Source: Phoma sp. XZ068
Lineage: Eukaryota; Ascomycota; Dothideomycetes; Pleosporales; Didymellaceae
Reading direction: 5' to 3'
Length of the DNA: 64,000 bases
Assembly: GCA_004835665.1 (NCBI GenBank)
Contig: RBKR01000014.1
Coordinates: forward strand, 1 to 64,000
Made by a program: the position numbers and the translations under genes. This document shows positions 29,884 to 42,908 of the stretch, one piece after another (within the stretch, counting starts at the first letter, position 1; the number at the start of each line of letters is the position of its first letter). The notes under the pieces were generated by a model that did not search any database, was not told the origin of the DNA, and saw nothing but the letters and a program-made list of their open reading frames with translations.

Positions 29884-31949
29884 TACTAACTAACTATAGA
29901 TATCTTACTAATACTTCCTTATACTCTCTAGCTTTTTAAATATTTAGTAATAATAGTAGAAGTTAACCTAGTATATTAACCTATTTTTATATATAGGTAA
30001 CTAATAGATAGGCTTAATAACCTAGCTAGGCACTTTTAGCTTACTAGTATACTAGATTAAACTAGCCTAATTACCTACTTCCTTTACTATAGCTTTAGCT
30101 TACTTCTACTTAGTAGAGTATACCTACTATATATAGTTCTTAATATAGCTAGGTAAAATACTATATTTATACTCTTTATATATAGCTAATATATACTTAA
30201 CTAAATACTTAAAATGCTAGCCTCTAACGCTGCTCTCTGCTATAATTATAGAATAGTTATAATAATAATTAAATTTTATAACTTAGTTTATAAATAATAG
30301 TTTAAATAAGCTATATTAGGCTATAGATATAACTTTATATCTTATATAATAGATATATCTTTACTTTTAGTAATAGCTAGTTATAATCTTAGAATAACTC
30401 TAAACCTTACTATCTAGAGTATTATAATAAAAACTATTACCTTAACTATAAATATAAAACCTTAATACTATTATCTATATTAGCTATAGAGCTATAAATA
30501 GGTATTAACGTGCAGCTTAATATACTAATTAATATATTTAAGTTTTAGAGCTATTAGATAGTAAAAACCTAACTAGTCTAGCACTCTAAAGTCTTCTAGG
30601 ATAAGCTCTCTATAATAAATTAAACCTAGTTAAATATATATTATATTGCAAGATTATCTAGGGTTAGGGCTAATTCTAAGTAGGGCTTTAGGATAGAGTT
30701 ATTTTAGAGTTTTTATTTAAACTTATAGAGCTAATTATTAATATTAATTATAGTATATACTAGGTTATTTAGAGTATTAATACTAGTACTAGTATATATT
30801 AACTTTTTCTTAACTTAAGGCTTAAGGCCTTATTAGAATATTATTATTAATACTAGGTTATTCTAGCTATAAGTATAGTAAGTTACTAGAACTTAGTAGT
30901 ATAGTTAGTAGTAGACTTAGTCTACTAGATATATTAGATATTTTATTATATAATAGCTAATTTATTATAAATTCTAAAAATAAGATAGATTCTATCTTTA
31001 AAGCTATTAAAATCTCTTATCTAGCTATTTTCTTTCTTAGTTATTTTACCTTAGTTATACTATTAGATAAATAGCTTAATCTATTAGAATATAGTTTTAT
31101 ATATATAGCTAGCTATAAGAGTAACTTATTACTTACTTAGTACTTTACTTTCTTAGAAGAGAAAGAAGAGGTTCTACTATATAAGCTAGTTATCTAGCTT
31201 ATATTACTCTCTATAAAAGATATCTAGCTTATTAATACTAAGTATACTCTAGGCTAGAGTATTAGTATTTAGTATATTTATCTTACTAGATTAGAAATAA
31301 CTTAAGGTATCTTCTATATCTTCTAGAGATATACTTATTTTAGAGTATTTAAAGTATTAAAGTTATACCTAAGTAAAGCTTATAATATATTATTCTATTA
31401 GTTCTTAGAGATAAGTATAGGTAGAGGTAGAGTAGGTTACTAGAAGGTATAGGATAATAGCTTACTATTATTAAAAGGTATACTAGAGTAAACTCTAATA
31501 TATAAATAAGTTACTTAAGAATAGATAGGTTACTTAAAAGTATAGGATAATAGCTAGCTATTATTAAAGGTTAATAAGAATATAATATATAGTAGATTAC
31601 TAAGTTAAATATACTATTCTAAGGATAGTATCTAGAGGTATTTATCTATAGCTATAGTACTCTCTTCTTAAATATAGTATTTAAAAGAGTAGTACTATTT
31701 AAGTAAATTAAGAGCTATATAGCTCTTAGTTAATATACTCTATAGTACCTATTCTATAGAATAAGTAAATTAGGCTATAGGCTTTTCTTTAGTTATTTAC
31801 TTACTAAGAAGTAAGTACTACTACTTTATCTACTAGTTAAATTATTAGGGATACCTCTATACTAGTAGGTCTAATTAGTTAGGCTAGATTAAGTAGCTAG
31901 CTGTTTCTATTAGCTAGGTTACTTAAGTATTTACTTTTATTAAATTATA
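29884..31949. other. Unassigned RIP-affected sequence
   Basis: About 2.1 kb, AT-rich with RIP-type composition. Minus-strand reading over about 29900-30300 shows codon-like stretches broken only by TAG/TAA (FKYLVKYILAIYKEYKYSIL, VIKPIY.LPIYKNRL), suggesting a decayed coding element in reverse orientation, but I cannot name the family. Nothing recognisable at 30300-31949. Confidence 0.45.
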
Positions 31950-32032
31950 ATAACCTCTTCTATACTAGTACTTATTCTAGAGAACTAATTTTAGAAGTAT
32001 TTATAAGCTTTACTTAGTTTATAACCTTAATA
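31950..32032 (+). repeat. Chromovirus LTR tail fragment
   Basis: 83 bp matching the last part of the LTR, ending CCTTAATA. The remaining 160 bp to the polyketide synthase stop codon (32033-32194) are AT-rich with no gene. Confidence 0.75.
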
Positions 32033-32194
32033 CTATATTTCTAATATAGTATAGGTATTATCTATATACTACTATAACTCTAACTATAAATATAAATTTA
32101 CTTAGTATAAGGTAAATATAAATATATTTAGTTTTCTAAGATAAGTAGTAATTACTCTTAGTAGCCTATCTTTTATAACTATATAATATTATAT

Positions 32195-35100
32195 TTAGGC
32201 TGTCTCTATAATCTTTTTAGCAAACCAACCTACTAGATGGCTTGCTGTTGGATGGCTCCAGGTTAAAGTTGGTGGTACCTTTATCTTGAGTACTTGCTGC
32301 ATTTGCCGCCTTAATGTTACTGTCATGACAGAATCAACTCCTAGATCCGAAAGCGCTGCTTTTGCATCAACTTCCTCGGTCAACATCCCCAGTACTGAGC
32401 CAATACATCCGCGGATCTTTTCATCAAGATAAGCATTGAGCTCAGGTCCTTCCTTTGGCAAGCCTCCAACTCCGCTCATGGCCTTCACATCGTCATCGGG
32501 TGAGAGAGACCTCTCGTTGGTTCGCCTCATGACAATATCGCTTAGTATGTCAGATGGTAGAGGCTCTCCTTCGTCGAATGCCAGGCTCCGCAGTACAACG
32601 CCGTGGTCAATGTCATACTTTGCCAGATGCATCCATGCGGCAAACGCCTCGTCGCGCGTGATATCAGTGATGCCCTTGCTTTCCAGTTCGGCGTTGATAA
32701 AATCTGTGCTTGCACCCATACCCATGTTGCGCCAGCTAGTCCACTGGATTGCAACAGCACCTTTATCGCCGTGTGCGCGACGATATGTGGCGAGAGAGTC
32801 AAGGAACGAGTTTCCAGCACCATAGGATGATTGACCAGTAAAGCCGACTAATTGGCCGCAGGAAGAAAATAGGACGAAAAAGTCGACGGATTGGGGCGGG
32901 AAGACTTCGTGAAGAACCAAGCCGCCCATAACCTTCGGAGCAAGAACATTTCTGAAGGCATCCTTTGTAGTGTCAAGGGCAAGCTCATTCTCGAGGACAC
33001 CTGCAGCGTGAACAATCCCTCGGACTGGCGGTAGACTAAGCGCATCGAGATGTGTCTTGAGAGAATCAGCCGCTCCAGCAACAGAAATGTCGAGAGGTAA
33101 AACATGAATGGTTGCGCCTTGAGCTTCAAGCGCGCAGATAGCAGCTACCACGGGCGCAAGTGCGGTGTCTACAGTATCCCAAGTACTCCTCGAAGGCAGA
33201 CCACGCCGGGAGTTGAGAACAATCCTGCGGGCACCGTGTTCGACCAGAAACCCTGCGACAGCCAGACCTAGTGCTCCAAAGCCACCAGTGATGAGATAAG
33301 TACCATCAGGTTTGGGAAGTAGCTGAGATCTTTGCGCTGATGGGTGTAGTGCGCTTCGAGGCAAGCTGCGCAAGCGTGCAGTGCGGGCAACACCATCGCG
33401 TATGCGTACGACGTCAGATCCTTGAACATAACGCATCTCAGTCAATGGGAATATAGTATTCTCAGCATCAATCAGACCACCGAAGTGTTCAGGGTGCTCA
33501 CTGGCTAGAACGCGGCTGAGTCCAAGGAGAGGGGCGTGAGCAAGTGCAGTTGGCGTCCCCGTCCCGAAAATGTCTGATGTAAGGACGAAAATTCTGACAG
33601 GAAGACTGTTGTTCACCACGAACTTAAGCACTTCCAAGGTGTGCCAAGTGTAGGTCTCAGATGCAGTACCGACACCCGACAAGGAGGAGATCCTCCCAGG
33701 AATATACACCACTGCAGTACCCTTCGTAAAGGAGCAGGAAACGCTACTCAAGTCTTCTGAAGAAGATATCATGGATATCTTCACGTTTTCCGGGATGGTG
33801 TTGGTGTATTGATCGGCCATTGATTGGTCGTCGTAGAATAATACAACGTGATCGATACCGACGGGCTCTTCGGCCAATCTTGCTGGGGGCCATACGATTC
33901 TGTGCACCAGGCTTTCTAAGCTTCCACTCGCGCCCGGTGTGCCTTCAATTTCAGAAAAGCGCATTGAGGTAAATTTAGCAAGAATCTGGCCATCTTCGTT
34001 GAGCACGCTTACATGCGAGGCCAAATTGGTGGCTGTTGCGTTCTGCACGAACAACCATGCAATTTTAGGGGGATTCTGGCTGGTGAGAATGTCTACGCGC
34101 TCAATTTGAGCAGGCATTCGTAACCTTGGTTCATCGAAAAAGATCGTCGAACCAACCGAAGTTGCGGCATCCAGGATTGGGGCCCAAGACGACGGATCCC
34201 AAGGCAATTCAGCGTCGGTACCAACATCTGGAGCGACATCAACACGTGCAATCATTTCTCTGGTGTTGCCGTAATGTTGAGTAACAGCCCAAGGAAAGCC
34301 CATAGCCGAAACTCCAACTTTATCGAGATAATCGATTGAGAAGTTGTCAGCGAGCTTAGTACCAATGCGAGTCTTTACAGCCACAAGATCCACTAGTTCG
34401 GAATCTGAACCAGATTGGGCCCCCATATTCCACTGGGCAGTCGTGTGGGTCACCCAAGAGGAGGAGCTACCAACGTCCCCACTATCCTGGATCAGGCGCG
34501 ACACAAGTTTGACTTCTCCCGGCCGAGATATGACTTGGACTGATCTTTCGGCATTTATCGCAACAGGGGTACGGAGAACAACGTTTGAAAGGACAGACGC
34601 GCCAGTAGCCTTGATGAACGTGTTGATGATACCGGCAGCAGGTACAATTTCTGTTCCATGCAAAGGATGGCTTCCAGGAAATGGCTTGGTAGCATTGTCA
34701 AGACGCGTTGCATACACAACAGTATCGGTACCTGCGATATCAAGTCGTTGTCCCAGAAGGGTATGCTTCTCCGCATCATGCGACTGTGAACCGCTCACTG
34801 GGCCAGTCTCAATGTTGCGCCACACAGGCCGGTGTTGCCAAGGCGTCTTTGGCACGTCACCAGCCCAGGGACCAGGCATAGCAATTTTCCAGTCAATATT
34901 GGCTCCTTTGCAATGGAGCTCGGCGATAGCTTTTAGCACAGACTTTTGACTAGGTTTATTCCGGACCATTGTGTGGACCATTGCAAAGTCCTCGATACCT
35001 GCATGCATCAACGTCTCAGTTATCGAATGGGAGACCAATGGATGAGACGATATCTCAAGGAAGACGCGATAGTTATCCTCTACAGCAGCTTGGACGGCTG

Positions 35101-37776
35101 AAGTTAGATGAACGGGGTTCACCATGTTGTTCACCCAATAGTCCGTCGAGCGTAGATCTTGAGCACGAGGATCCGCAAGCGACGTAGAGTACAGCCTGAT
35201 CTGACCGGCGGGTTTCGGGAAGAGTGCACCGTGGAGTGCTTCCTTGAATGGTTGAATGAGATTTCTCAATGTAGGCGAATGAAAAGCAATGTCGCTTTTG
35301 ACAAACATCGTCTTAATTGAGCGGCTCTTGAAGTTTTCTGCAGCTTGTGCGATGGCCTCGACAGAGCCAGCAACAACACAAGACGATGGGGATGAGTCTA
35401 TAGCTGCTGCAAGGTCATCTCGGTCTGATATTTCTGCAGCAACCTGCGCGTAAGGCTTGTTAACAAGGATCATAGCCCCCTTGCCCATGTGTTGGCGGTA
35501 AAGAACAGAACGCCGCGTAACAATGATGGTTCCTTCTTCGCGTGTCAACACTCCACCGATGACACTGGCGGCAATTTCGCCAACGGAGTGTCCAATAATT
35601 GCGTTAGGGTATATCCCATTGTGTTGTAATATAGCACTGATGCCGATCTGCATCAAGTAGGTCAAAATTTGAACCTCGTCTGAGGAACCGAAATTTCCCT
35701 CCTGCAGCAATGCAATAGGGGAAATAGCTATTTCTGCCCTTACGATCTCATCGAGAGGTAGAATAGAGTTATAGAAGACTGGATTCTTGAGAAATTCTTT
35801 ACCCATCTCGGGCCATTGCGCTCCATGGCCTGAGAAGACCCAGACCATGTCTTTATTGATCGTTTTTCCCAAGACACGGCTCTGAGTAATCTGGGCACTG
35901 TTTTTACTGTTGCTGATTGTTTCCAAAACTTTAATCGCATGGTTGTGGCTATCGACAACAAGTGCGGCTCGAAATTCGTGGTGATCGCGACGTGTGGCCA
36001 AGGTGGAAGCTATGTGTTCGAGGTGGTAGTCATGGCTGGAAGGGGATTCCATCCATTTCTTCAGCGAGAGGGCTTGAGCAGTTACGCGCTTCTCTTGCGG
36101 TCCAGAAAGTAGAAATAGAGTTGGATTGTTGGTTTCGGCGACAAACGAAACAGGGTTCGACGCAGCTGGAGCATCAGCAAACTGCTCGATCACGGCATGT
36201 GATACCGTTCCACCGTATCCGTAAGAGCACACAGCTGCGCGGCGGAGTCCTTCTTCGCTAGGCCACTTGGTAATTTCTTGAACAACTTTGACACCAGAGT
36301 TTGCCCAGTCGATTTTGCTTGTGAGTTTGTCGAGGTTGGCCTGGGGCGCTAAGACACCTTTGTGTAATGTCATGACAGCTTTAATAAATCCCATGGTACC
36401 AGCACCAGCCTGCAGTAGCTTTTTAGATTCAATTCCTTGAAGAGAAGGCTATGACTCATGTCCCCGGGGGGGGGGGGGGGGGTTGCATCATGCGCGGGTG
36501 AGCAAAGCAGAGGCGCGGGGAAATTGACTGAAAATGGGGCGCAACTTACTTCTAAATGTCCGATCGTCGGCTTTAGACTTCCAATATAGCATGGTTCAGT
36601 CTGTTTACGACCTACACCATAAACAGTCGCAAGAGCCGATACCTCAGTCGGATCTCCAAGTGGCGTTGATGTAGCATGCGCTTCAACGTATCGGATGCTG
36701 AGAGGGTCAACGCCAGCAATCTTCAATGCTTTCCTGGCTACTGTTTCCTGTGCCTTTCCATTTGGAGCCATAATACCAGCAGTCCTCCCATCTTGTCCCA
36801 CTGCAGTTCCCTTTATGACTGCGAGAATGTGATCACCATCTCGGATAGCGTGGGAGATATTCTTCAGAACCACAGCTCCAACTCCTTCACCGCGACCGTA
36901 ACCATGCGCAGAGTCATCGAAAGATCTGCACCGCCCCTCTGGGGAGACAGCTCCGGCCTTGTCTAAAACGCGCACCATTCCGGGCGCAGACATTGCCTGA
37001 ACTCCTCCCACGATGGCTAAACTGCTCTCCCCGAGAAGGATTGCCTGTACGCCGTGATGTATGGACACGAGGCCTGACGCGCAAGCCGCATCCACCGCTG
37101 TCGAAGGGCCAGTGAGATTTAGATGGTAAGATATCCGGTTCGGTACACCGCAATACGCTGTTCCGATGCCCATGTTGTGTTCGACATTAGGTAGGTCCTC
37201 GAGAATGAGTCTAGAGTAGTCATCTGAATTAACGCCCCAAAACACAGCTGTATCAGTTCCAGACAAGCTTTTAGCGGGGATACCACTGTCCTCGAGGGCT
37301 TCATACGCAGCTTCTAGTGATATCCTTTGCTGAGGGTCTATCTGCTCTGCTTCTTTTGGCGAGATGCCAAAAAAGGAACTGTCGAAATCTTCCAATCGGT
37401 CAAGAAAATATCCTCGAGTAGTTGCTTGTTTCAAGATTTTCTGGTTCCGTATATCGCGACGTTCATATGGCTCCCACCTCATAGGTGGTATCTCTCCAGA
37501 AAAGTCTTTCTTTTCGAGGAGAGATTGCCATAATTGTTCCGGGTTGTTATTCCCGCCAGCTACGCGGCAGGCCATACCGATGACGGCGACATCACTTACG
37601 GCAGACTGTTGTGATTGTTGTCAGCACGTTACGGATTGGAAATGCAAAGATGAACGACGCACGAATTGACTATACTCAGTATTTGGAGTACCTGGTGTTG
37701 AGATATTACGCTGGGTGAAACTCTCAATCGGTGGCGTGGACTCATTTGAGTCTGAGCCTGTACTGAGAAAAGGCAT
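32195..37776 (-). CDS. 6-methylsalicylic-acid-synthase-type polyketide synthase
   Basis: Predicted cytosolic iterative partially reducing PKS making 6-methylsalicylic acid or a close relative from acetyl- and malonyl-CoA. Exons: 37776-37663, 37605-36550, 36409-32195 (introns 57 and 140 bp, phase 0); about 1,794 aa, very near the usual ~1,770-1,800 for this type. KS ~42-470 with Cys213 (DAACASG), His348 (VEAHATSTPLGDP) and His388 (KPTIGHLE). AT with Ser665 (GHSVGE). DH/thioester-hydrolase-type hotdog with His971 (HPLHG). KR with GGFGALG near 1430. ACP Ser1750 (LGVDSV). No enoyl reductase, methyltransferase or terminal thioesterase, as in 6-MSAS. It shares an 863 bp divergent promoter with the cupin gene. 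The stop codon is about 160 bp from RIP-affected repeats, but the gene itself looks unaffected. Family certain; exact product inferred. Confidence 0.93.
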
Positions 37777-37965
37777 CGCGAACGAATGGAATTTATGAAA
37801 TATGCTTGTCTAAGGTAACGCAGTATTGGGTCAATATCTCAAGTTGGGTTTACCTGTTATGAAGAGCCATATAAATATATCTGGCTTACCATGGTGTATG
37901 TAGCCACTCCTGCACTAAATCAGAAATGATCGACAAATCAGCAGGTTCATCCACTCGATCACCGT

Positions 37966-37976
37966 GGGACTCCAAC
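37966..37976 (-). promoter_or_regulatory. Candidate cluster regulator site (weak)
   Basis: GTTGGAGTCCC on the minus strand, 190 bp upstream of the PKS start. It matches the GGAGTYYC core but lacks the leading TCGG. Confidence 0.3.
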
Positions 37977-38352
37977 GTATCGTGGGTATCAACACATGAC
38001 GACATCTGGCTGGATCTCATGGGAGATGGAGTTGCGTAACGAATAGCGTTGCTTCATTCGTCCGACTTCAAATTTCTGAGGCTTCATGTTCGAAAGTGGA
38101 GATAGCAGAATCGCACGGGCCTCTGGTGGGTAACTAATCGAATAATCGTTCCGTGGAGCAGCTTGGGGGTTACCGATCGCGAAAGGAGACACCGGGAAAC
38201 ATGCTTAGCCGGTCGAACACGTTAATGGCAGTTATGGCGCTCATCACTTGTTTCACGTTTTGTTGGGATTGTGACTTTGTGCGACACTGCAGGTCCTGCA
38301 ACAACACAACACCACAGGTGAGGCGCGATTCGCCTTGGCACGCTAACCTATT

Positions 38353-38363
38353 GCAAACTCCGG
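38353..38363 (-). promoter_or_regulatory. Candidate cluster regulator site (weak)
   Basis: CCGGAGTTTGC on the minus strand, about 280 bp upstream of the cupin gene. Very like TCGGAGTTTAC upstream of the first P450. Confidence 0.3.
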
Positions 38364-38639
38364 TTCTATAAGGAGTAATTGTATAGTATGTACGATTAAT
38401 CAGTCCAGATCCGAGGAGATGGCATCTCATCCGCGGCTTTGTCATACGCGAGTTTGTCCAAACTCGAGAGGATGTGCGACTGGTTCGTGGGGCACTAGCC
38501 CGAGCGAGCAGAGGTTCTAAGATAAGCATACGACCTTTCAGGGTGCTTAGAATTATAAGGTAGAGTGAGAAACGAAGCTCGAAAATATTCCCAAAAATAT
38601 TCACAGAGCTCTCGCTACTGTCGTACATTGTTGCATATA

Positions 38640-39705
38640 ATGGCGCCATTTGTTCCTTACCACACTAGTGCAGGACAATCTACCATCGTCAAGTGCGTTA
38701 TGTCCCGCCCAGCCTATGCTTCTGCAGGCTTCGTGTCAGATTTGCTATTGACAATATACAGTTTCGGTGGTTTGCTCACAACCGAGTTCCTGGAGCCTCC
38801 ACCAGGACGTTGCTTTCTTTTCCGCCAAACATACCGCCACAATGTGGAGGGCCCAATCCCCGAGAATCTGCGAAAGCTTATCAACAGCCCACATAGGCCG
38901 AAAGGGCCGCCTCCGCATTTTCACCAATTTCAAACAGAGTATTTTCGCGTCGAAGCGGGAATTATGGGTATCTCCGTTGATGGGAAGCAGAAAGTCGTAA
39001 CCGCCGAAGATGGAGAGGTATCAGTGAAAGCAGGGAGTATCCACAACTTCTTTATCCATCCTGACTCTGCTGAAAAGATGACGGTTTATTTGAGCGCTTC
39101 AGATTCAGGCCTAGACTACCAGCTTGATCGCATCTTCTTCGAAAATTGGTACGGCTATTGGCATGATGCCTTACTGCACGATGGAGGACTGGATTGGATC
39201 CAATTTCTTGCAGTATGTTTCATCATGGGCTACTCTGCTAAAAAGTTACTTCTAACATACCACACAGATCCAGGATGGAGGTGATGCGTACACACCAGCT
39301 CCATCATGGGTACCGTTCCGCCGACAGGTTGGGTACTGGACTTGCGTCGTCGTTGGGCGATGGATTGGCGGACTTTTGGGCTACAAGCCATTCTTTCGCG
39401 AGTATACCACCGACTGGGATTTCGCAGTCGCTAAGATGAAAGGTTCGTCCTTCCAGAGACATCTGGTCAACGAGGGATATGCTTCACAGAAATCGTGGGC
39501 ACAGCAAGAAGCATTGGAGGCGCTTGCGAAGCCAGACAGCGCAGAATTTGAGCTTTGGACAACGGATATTGATCCGAAACCACTAACTCTAGGCCCTGTG
39601 GGCTATGAGAAGGGTCTCTGGAATACAAAAGGCAGTCTCCCACATGATGCAGGAATGTTTCACAGAAATGGCAACGGCGTGAATGGTATGCAGACAATGA
39701 AATGA
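38640..39705 (+). CDS. Cupin-domain oxidoreductase-like protein of the 6-MSA cluster
   Basis: Two exons, 38640-39212 and 39268-39705, joined by a 55-bp phase-0 intron; 336 aa. One germin-like cupin fold is visible: His93, His95 and Glu100 in PPHFHQFQTE, and His135 in AGSIHNFF, the usual metal-binding set. The C-terminal third (VGYWTCVVVGRWIGGLLGY) is hydrophobic and may contact a membrane. The upstream ATG at 38565 is less likely because the extra 25 residues are unlike anything expected. It shares a promoter region with the PKS. From memory, the patulin cluster also has a cupin protein (PatJ) implicated in turning gentisyl alcohol into isoepoxydon; a matching role is a guess from context. 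Cupin assignment firm, reaction unknown. Confidence 0.8.
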
Positions 39706-40513
39706 TAGGGGACGAAAGTTATGTAGCTGGGCCTAGGTCTCGTAGTCATGGTAGCTTCAGCCCAACTCTTCAATCGATCATTCAGTACTATCACAATGTC
39801 TCCCAGTAATGTGTACAGGGTTTTGTGATAATAGAATTGTAACGGTAACCAATAGAGAATGAAAAGCTATTAATACAGTCCTGAAATTTCAATATGTGGC
39901 GTCACGTCAACCGGAGTTCCGCTTTGGGTGTCATGGTAAACCGACGTTTAGCTTTCAGATGCAGTGCTACCATCTGGTATCCTGCTTCCCAGCACCTTCA
40001 GCGAATTGATATCATTGGACAATGCTTTCGCAATAGTTCCATGCCTTTACATGTTATTTTCGCTTCCTTACCAAGCTGGAAGGGATCGCCATGAGCGATG
40101 GGGCGCAATCATGGTATGCAATCATAGGGTGAATATATGATGACCTTGTATCAGGCCAATCGCTTCAATGCATTAATCTCAATCTCAGATCCTGCAGCTT
40201 CCTAGTTCTGGGATGAAGTGTTGAGACGCAAAGCCACTGCAAGTGCTCAAAAGATCTGCACTAGCTCCCACTATCGCCACTCTAGGCCGTAAACTCCGAG
40301 ACGAAAGGAGAAGCGGGCTTAATGTATCATCGGTGTTATTTGTTCAATCTTTCACAATTCGGCTTTTGATCTTTACCGGGGAGATCGCTATCCTTGGAAC
40401 TTTGTCATCTTTGAAATCGCCGAATGATATTCATATTACCTGGAAAGTTCGCAAGAATGGAAACCCGTAAGCAAAGGTAGCAGACGCACGAACCAACAGT
40501 GACATAGCACAGC
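39706..40513. other. Intergenic region upstream of the first P450
   Basis: 808 bp with no supported gene; short open frames have no family features. Contains a candidate regulator site at 40289-40299. Confidence 0.5.
40289..40299 (-). promoter_or_regulatory. Candidate cluster regulator site
   Basis: TCGGAGTTTAC on the minus strand, about 215 bp upstream of the P450 start at 40514. Confidence 0.4.
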
Positions 40514-42352
40514 ATGGGACTTTTGACGACTGAAACCATTACTCTAGCCTTAGCTTGTGCGGGCGCTACCACACTGGTACTATTTCTATGGTCTGCTTTT
40601 TCGTCTGGTAGGCGTGATCCCAGGCTACCGCCAGGTAAGATTCTCGCGAGTACAACTGTTTTGCGGCGCGTGCCAATGACATTCTTCTCTAGGGCCACCA
40701 ACAGTCCCGTTGTTCGGTAACGAACTGCAAATCCCAAAGGCTGACGCTCATTTTCAGTACGTCATCTACCTCGGCTTCAACTGGATTTGTACTGTACACA
40801 TCGTATTGCACACAAACTCACAGATGGTTGTAGGTTCCAGCAATGGGCAAAGCGGTATGGTGGGATCTTCTCACTCAAACGATTCAGAAACACGACCATT
40901 GTTATTACGGACCCAAGCCTCATCAAAGAGCTCGTTGATAAAAAGAGCAACATCTATTCGCACCGACCACAGTCCCTCGTCTCAGCTTTGATCACAAATT
41001 ATGATCATTTGCTGGTGATGCCATACGGCGAAAGATGGCGACAACTGCGCAAAGCGGTACACCAATACTTCATGGAGAGCAAGTGTGAAGAAAACCATTG
41101 GAAGGTCCAGGATGCGGAAGGAAATCAAATGCTCTACGATTTTTTGACAACACCAGAGGACCACATGCTTCACCCCAAGCGATACGCGAACAGTGTCACA
41201 AATTCCTTAGTATTTGGCATTAGATTAAAGACTGTTCGCGATGAGTATATGACGATGCTGTTCCACCTCTTGGAAAAATGGAGTCTTGTCCTAGAGTTGG
41301 GGGCGACTCCACCAGTGGATGATTTCACGCTTCTACAAATACTGCCCGAATACATTGTCGGAGAGTGGCAGACACCAGCGGACGATGTACGAAACCTTAT
41401 GACGGATCTATACAAGACAGTGCTCGATCAAGTTCGTGAGCGTCGGAGTCGGGGCGTCAAACGTGCATCTTTCATGGATGGCATTCTTGACGGATTGGAG
41501 AAAATGCCTATGGAAGAGAATGAGCTTCAGTTCCTTGGTGGTGTGCTTATGGAAGGAGGTTCGGACACATCCTCATCGTTAATTTTAACGATCATTCAGG
41601 CCATGACAAAATTTCCAAGAGTGCAAGCAAAGTAAGTAAAACAGGTCTTTCTAATTAGGTCTTCTCCCCACTTACATTTTCTACAGAGCTCACGCACAGA
41701 TTGATGCTTGCATTGGGTCCGATCGTTCACCGACTTGGTCCGACTTCGCGAAACTGCCGTACATCAACTGCATAATCAAGGAAGCTCATCGTTGGCGCCC
41801 TGTCAGTCCGCTTGGGGTGCCACATGCCGTAGCTGAAGGTTCGAAATAACACACTGGATGGCCACATTGTAGAAACCTACTAACTCTCAGTTTCCAGATG
41901 ACTACATCAATGGTATGCTTATTCCCAAAGGCTCAACAATAGTCCTAAACGTTTGGGCTATGCACCACGACGACGACCGCTGGAGCCGCCCCGATATTTT
42001 TGATCCTGATCGCTTCTCAGAGCATCTGGCTCTTGCACCTACGTATGCCGCTTCTGGTGAGTGGGTAAAGCGTGACCATTATGGTTACGGTGCAGGCCGC
42101 CGAATTTGTCCTGGTATCCATCTTGCAGAGCGAAACTTATTCATTGGTATAGCAAAGCTGCTATGGGCCTTTGAGTTTACCCAACCTACTGGCACTGAAA
42201 GCAATACTGATCCTAAATCAGGTGCGAGTCAAGGGTTTTTGCATTGTCCCAAGGATTATGGACTTGCAGTCAAGCTGAGATCTCTGGATAAGCACGACAC
42301 CATCTGCAAGGAGTTTGAGCAGGCGAAATCAATTTTCGCGGATTTTGACTAG
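40514..42352 (+). CDS. Cytochrome P450, 6-MSA cluster (first)
   Basis: Five exons: 40514-40634, 40693-40756, 40834-41631, 41687-41838, 41898-42352; 529 aa. An N-terminal membrane anchor (residues ~8-30) is followed by the Pro-rich hinge (RLPPGPPTVPLFG). I-helix GGSDTSSS, KEAHR as the ExxR motif, and the heme loop YGAGRRICPG with Cys449. An ER-membrane monooxygenase fed by a P450 reductase. Together with 46953-48799 it resembles the CYP619-like pair of patulin/terreic-acid-type clusters, which hydroxylate m-cresol on the methyl and the ring. Which of the two does which step cannot be told. The last intron has an unusual donor (GTTCGA), but the frame and the AEDDYING join support it. Confidence 0.9.
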
Positions 42353-42864
42353 AGCTTTAGAAGACCTGATACTGTACATCATACGATGTCTTCAATCGTA
42401 TCGAGTGAAGCAAAATGTAGCGTTGTGGGGTTGGAATGTCCTTTCTTTATCAATTGTGGCTTTTAGGGAAATAGGCATGAACTTTTTCTAGCAAATTACT
42501 TTTGATATGTCACGTAAATGATCAATCATCGACTCGTGCGTGGAACTTTTAGTTCGATGCTCTACACAACAATGACTTTACAGGCTTTGATGAGGTTAGA
42601 GATCACTGTACTCAAAGATAAGAAATGTGCCTATTTGATAAGGGCAGCCAAGAATCAGCACTAACTTCACCCAGCTGCACAAGTATGCATCAACTGACGT
42701 TTGTTCGTTGGCAGTACTGGTTCCAGTCTTTCCATTAGGAGCTTCCGCTTCAACTTCCGCTTCAACTTCCGCTTTCAGCTGAGTCGAGAAATCAGAGCAG
42801 GGATGTCTGCTGATCTTACTCAGCAAGGAATAGGCTCTTACATTCCTCAGAAATTGCACCGCAC

Positions 42865-42875
42865 TCGGAGTCTCC
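42865..42875 (+). promoter_or_regulatory. Candidate cluster regulator site
   Basis: TCGGAGTCTCC, 322 bp before the decarboxylase start; identical to the site at 42898. Confidence 0.5.
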
Positions 42876-42897
42876 TTTAACGTATGCGTGCAGCTGA

Positions 42898-42908
42898 TCG
42901 GAGTCTCC
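42898..42908 (+). promoter_or_regulatory. Candidate cluster regulator site
   Basis: TCGGAGTCTCC, 33 bp (about three helical turns) after its twin at 42865, in the same orientation. Confidence 0.5.

Larger units (their letters stand above)
37777..38639. promoter_or_regulatory. Divergent promoter region between PKS and cupin gene
   Basis: 863 bp with no gene. Two weaker versions of the cluster motif lie on the minus strand: GTTGGAGTCCC (37966-37976) and CCGGAGTTTGC (38353-38363). A TATAAATAT sequence sits near 37870. Short open frames here lack any family feature. Confidence 0.5.

Noticed and set aside
36370..36550. Extension of the ketosynthase exon to 36370 as a separate truncated PKS
   Set aside because: The extra residues come from reading into the intron (including the poly-G run). 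Splicing 36549-36410 joins IGHLE to AGAGTMGF, the normal 6-MSAS sequence.
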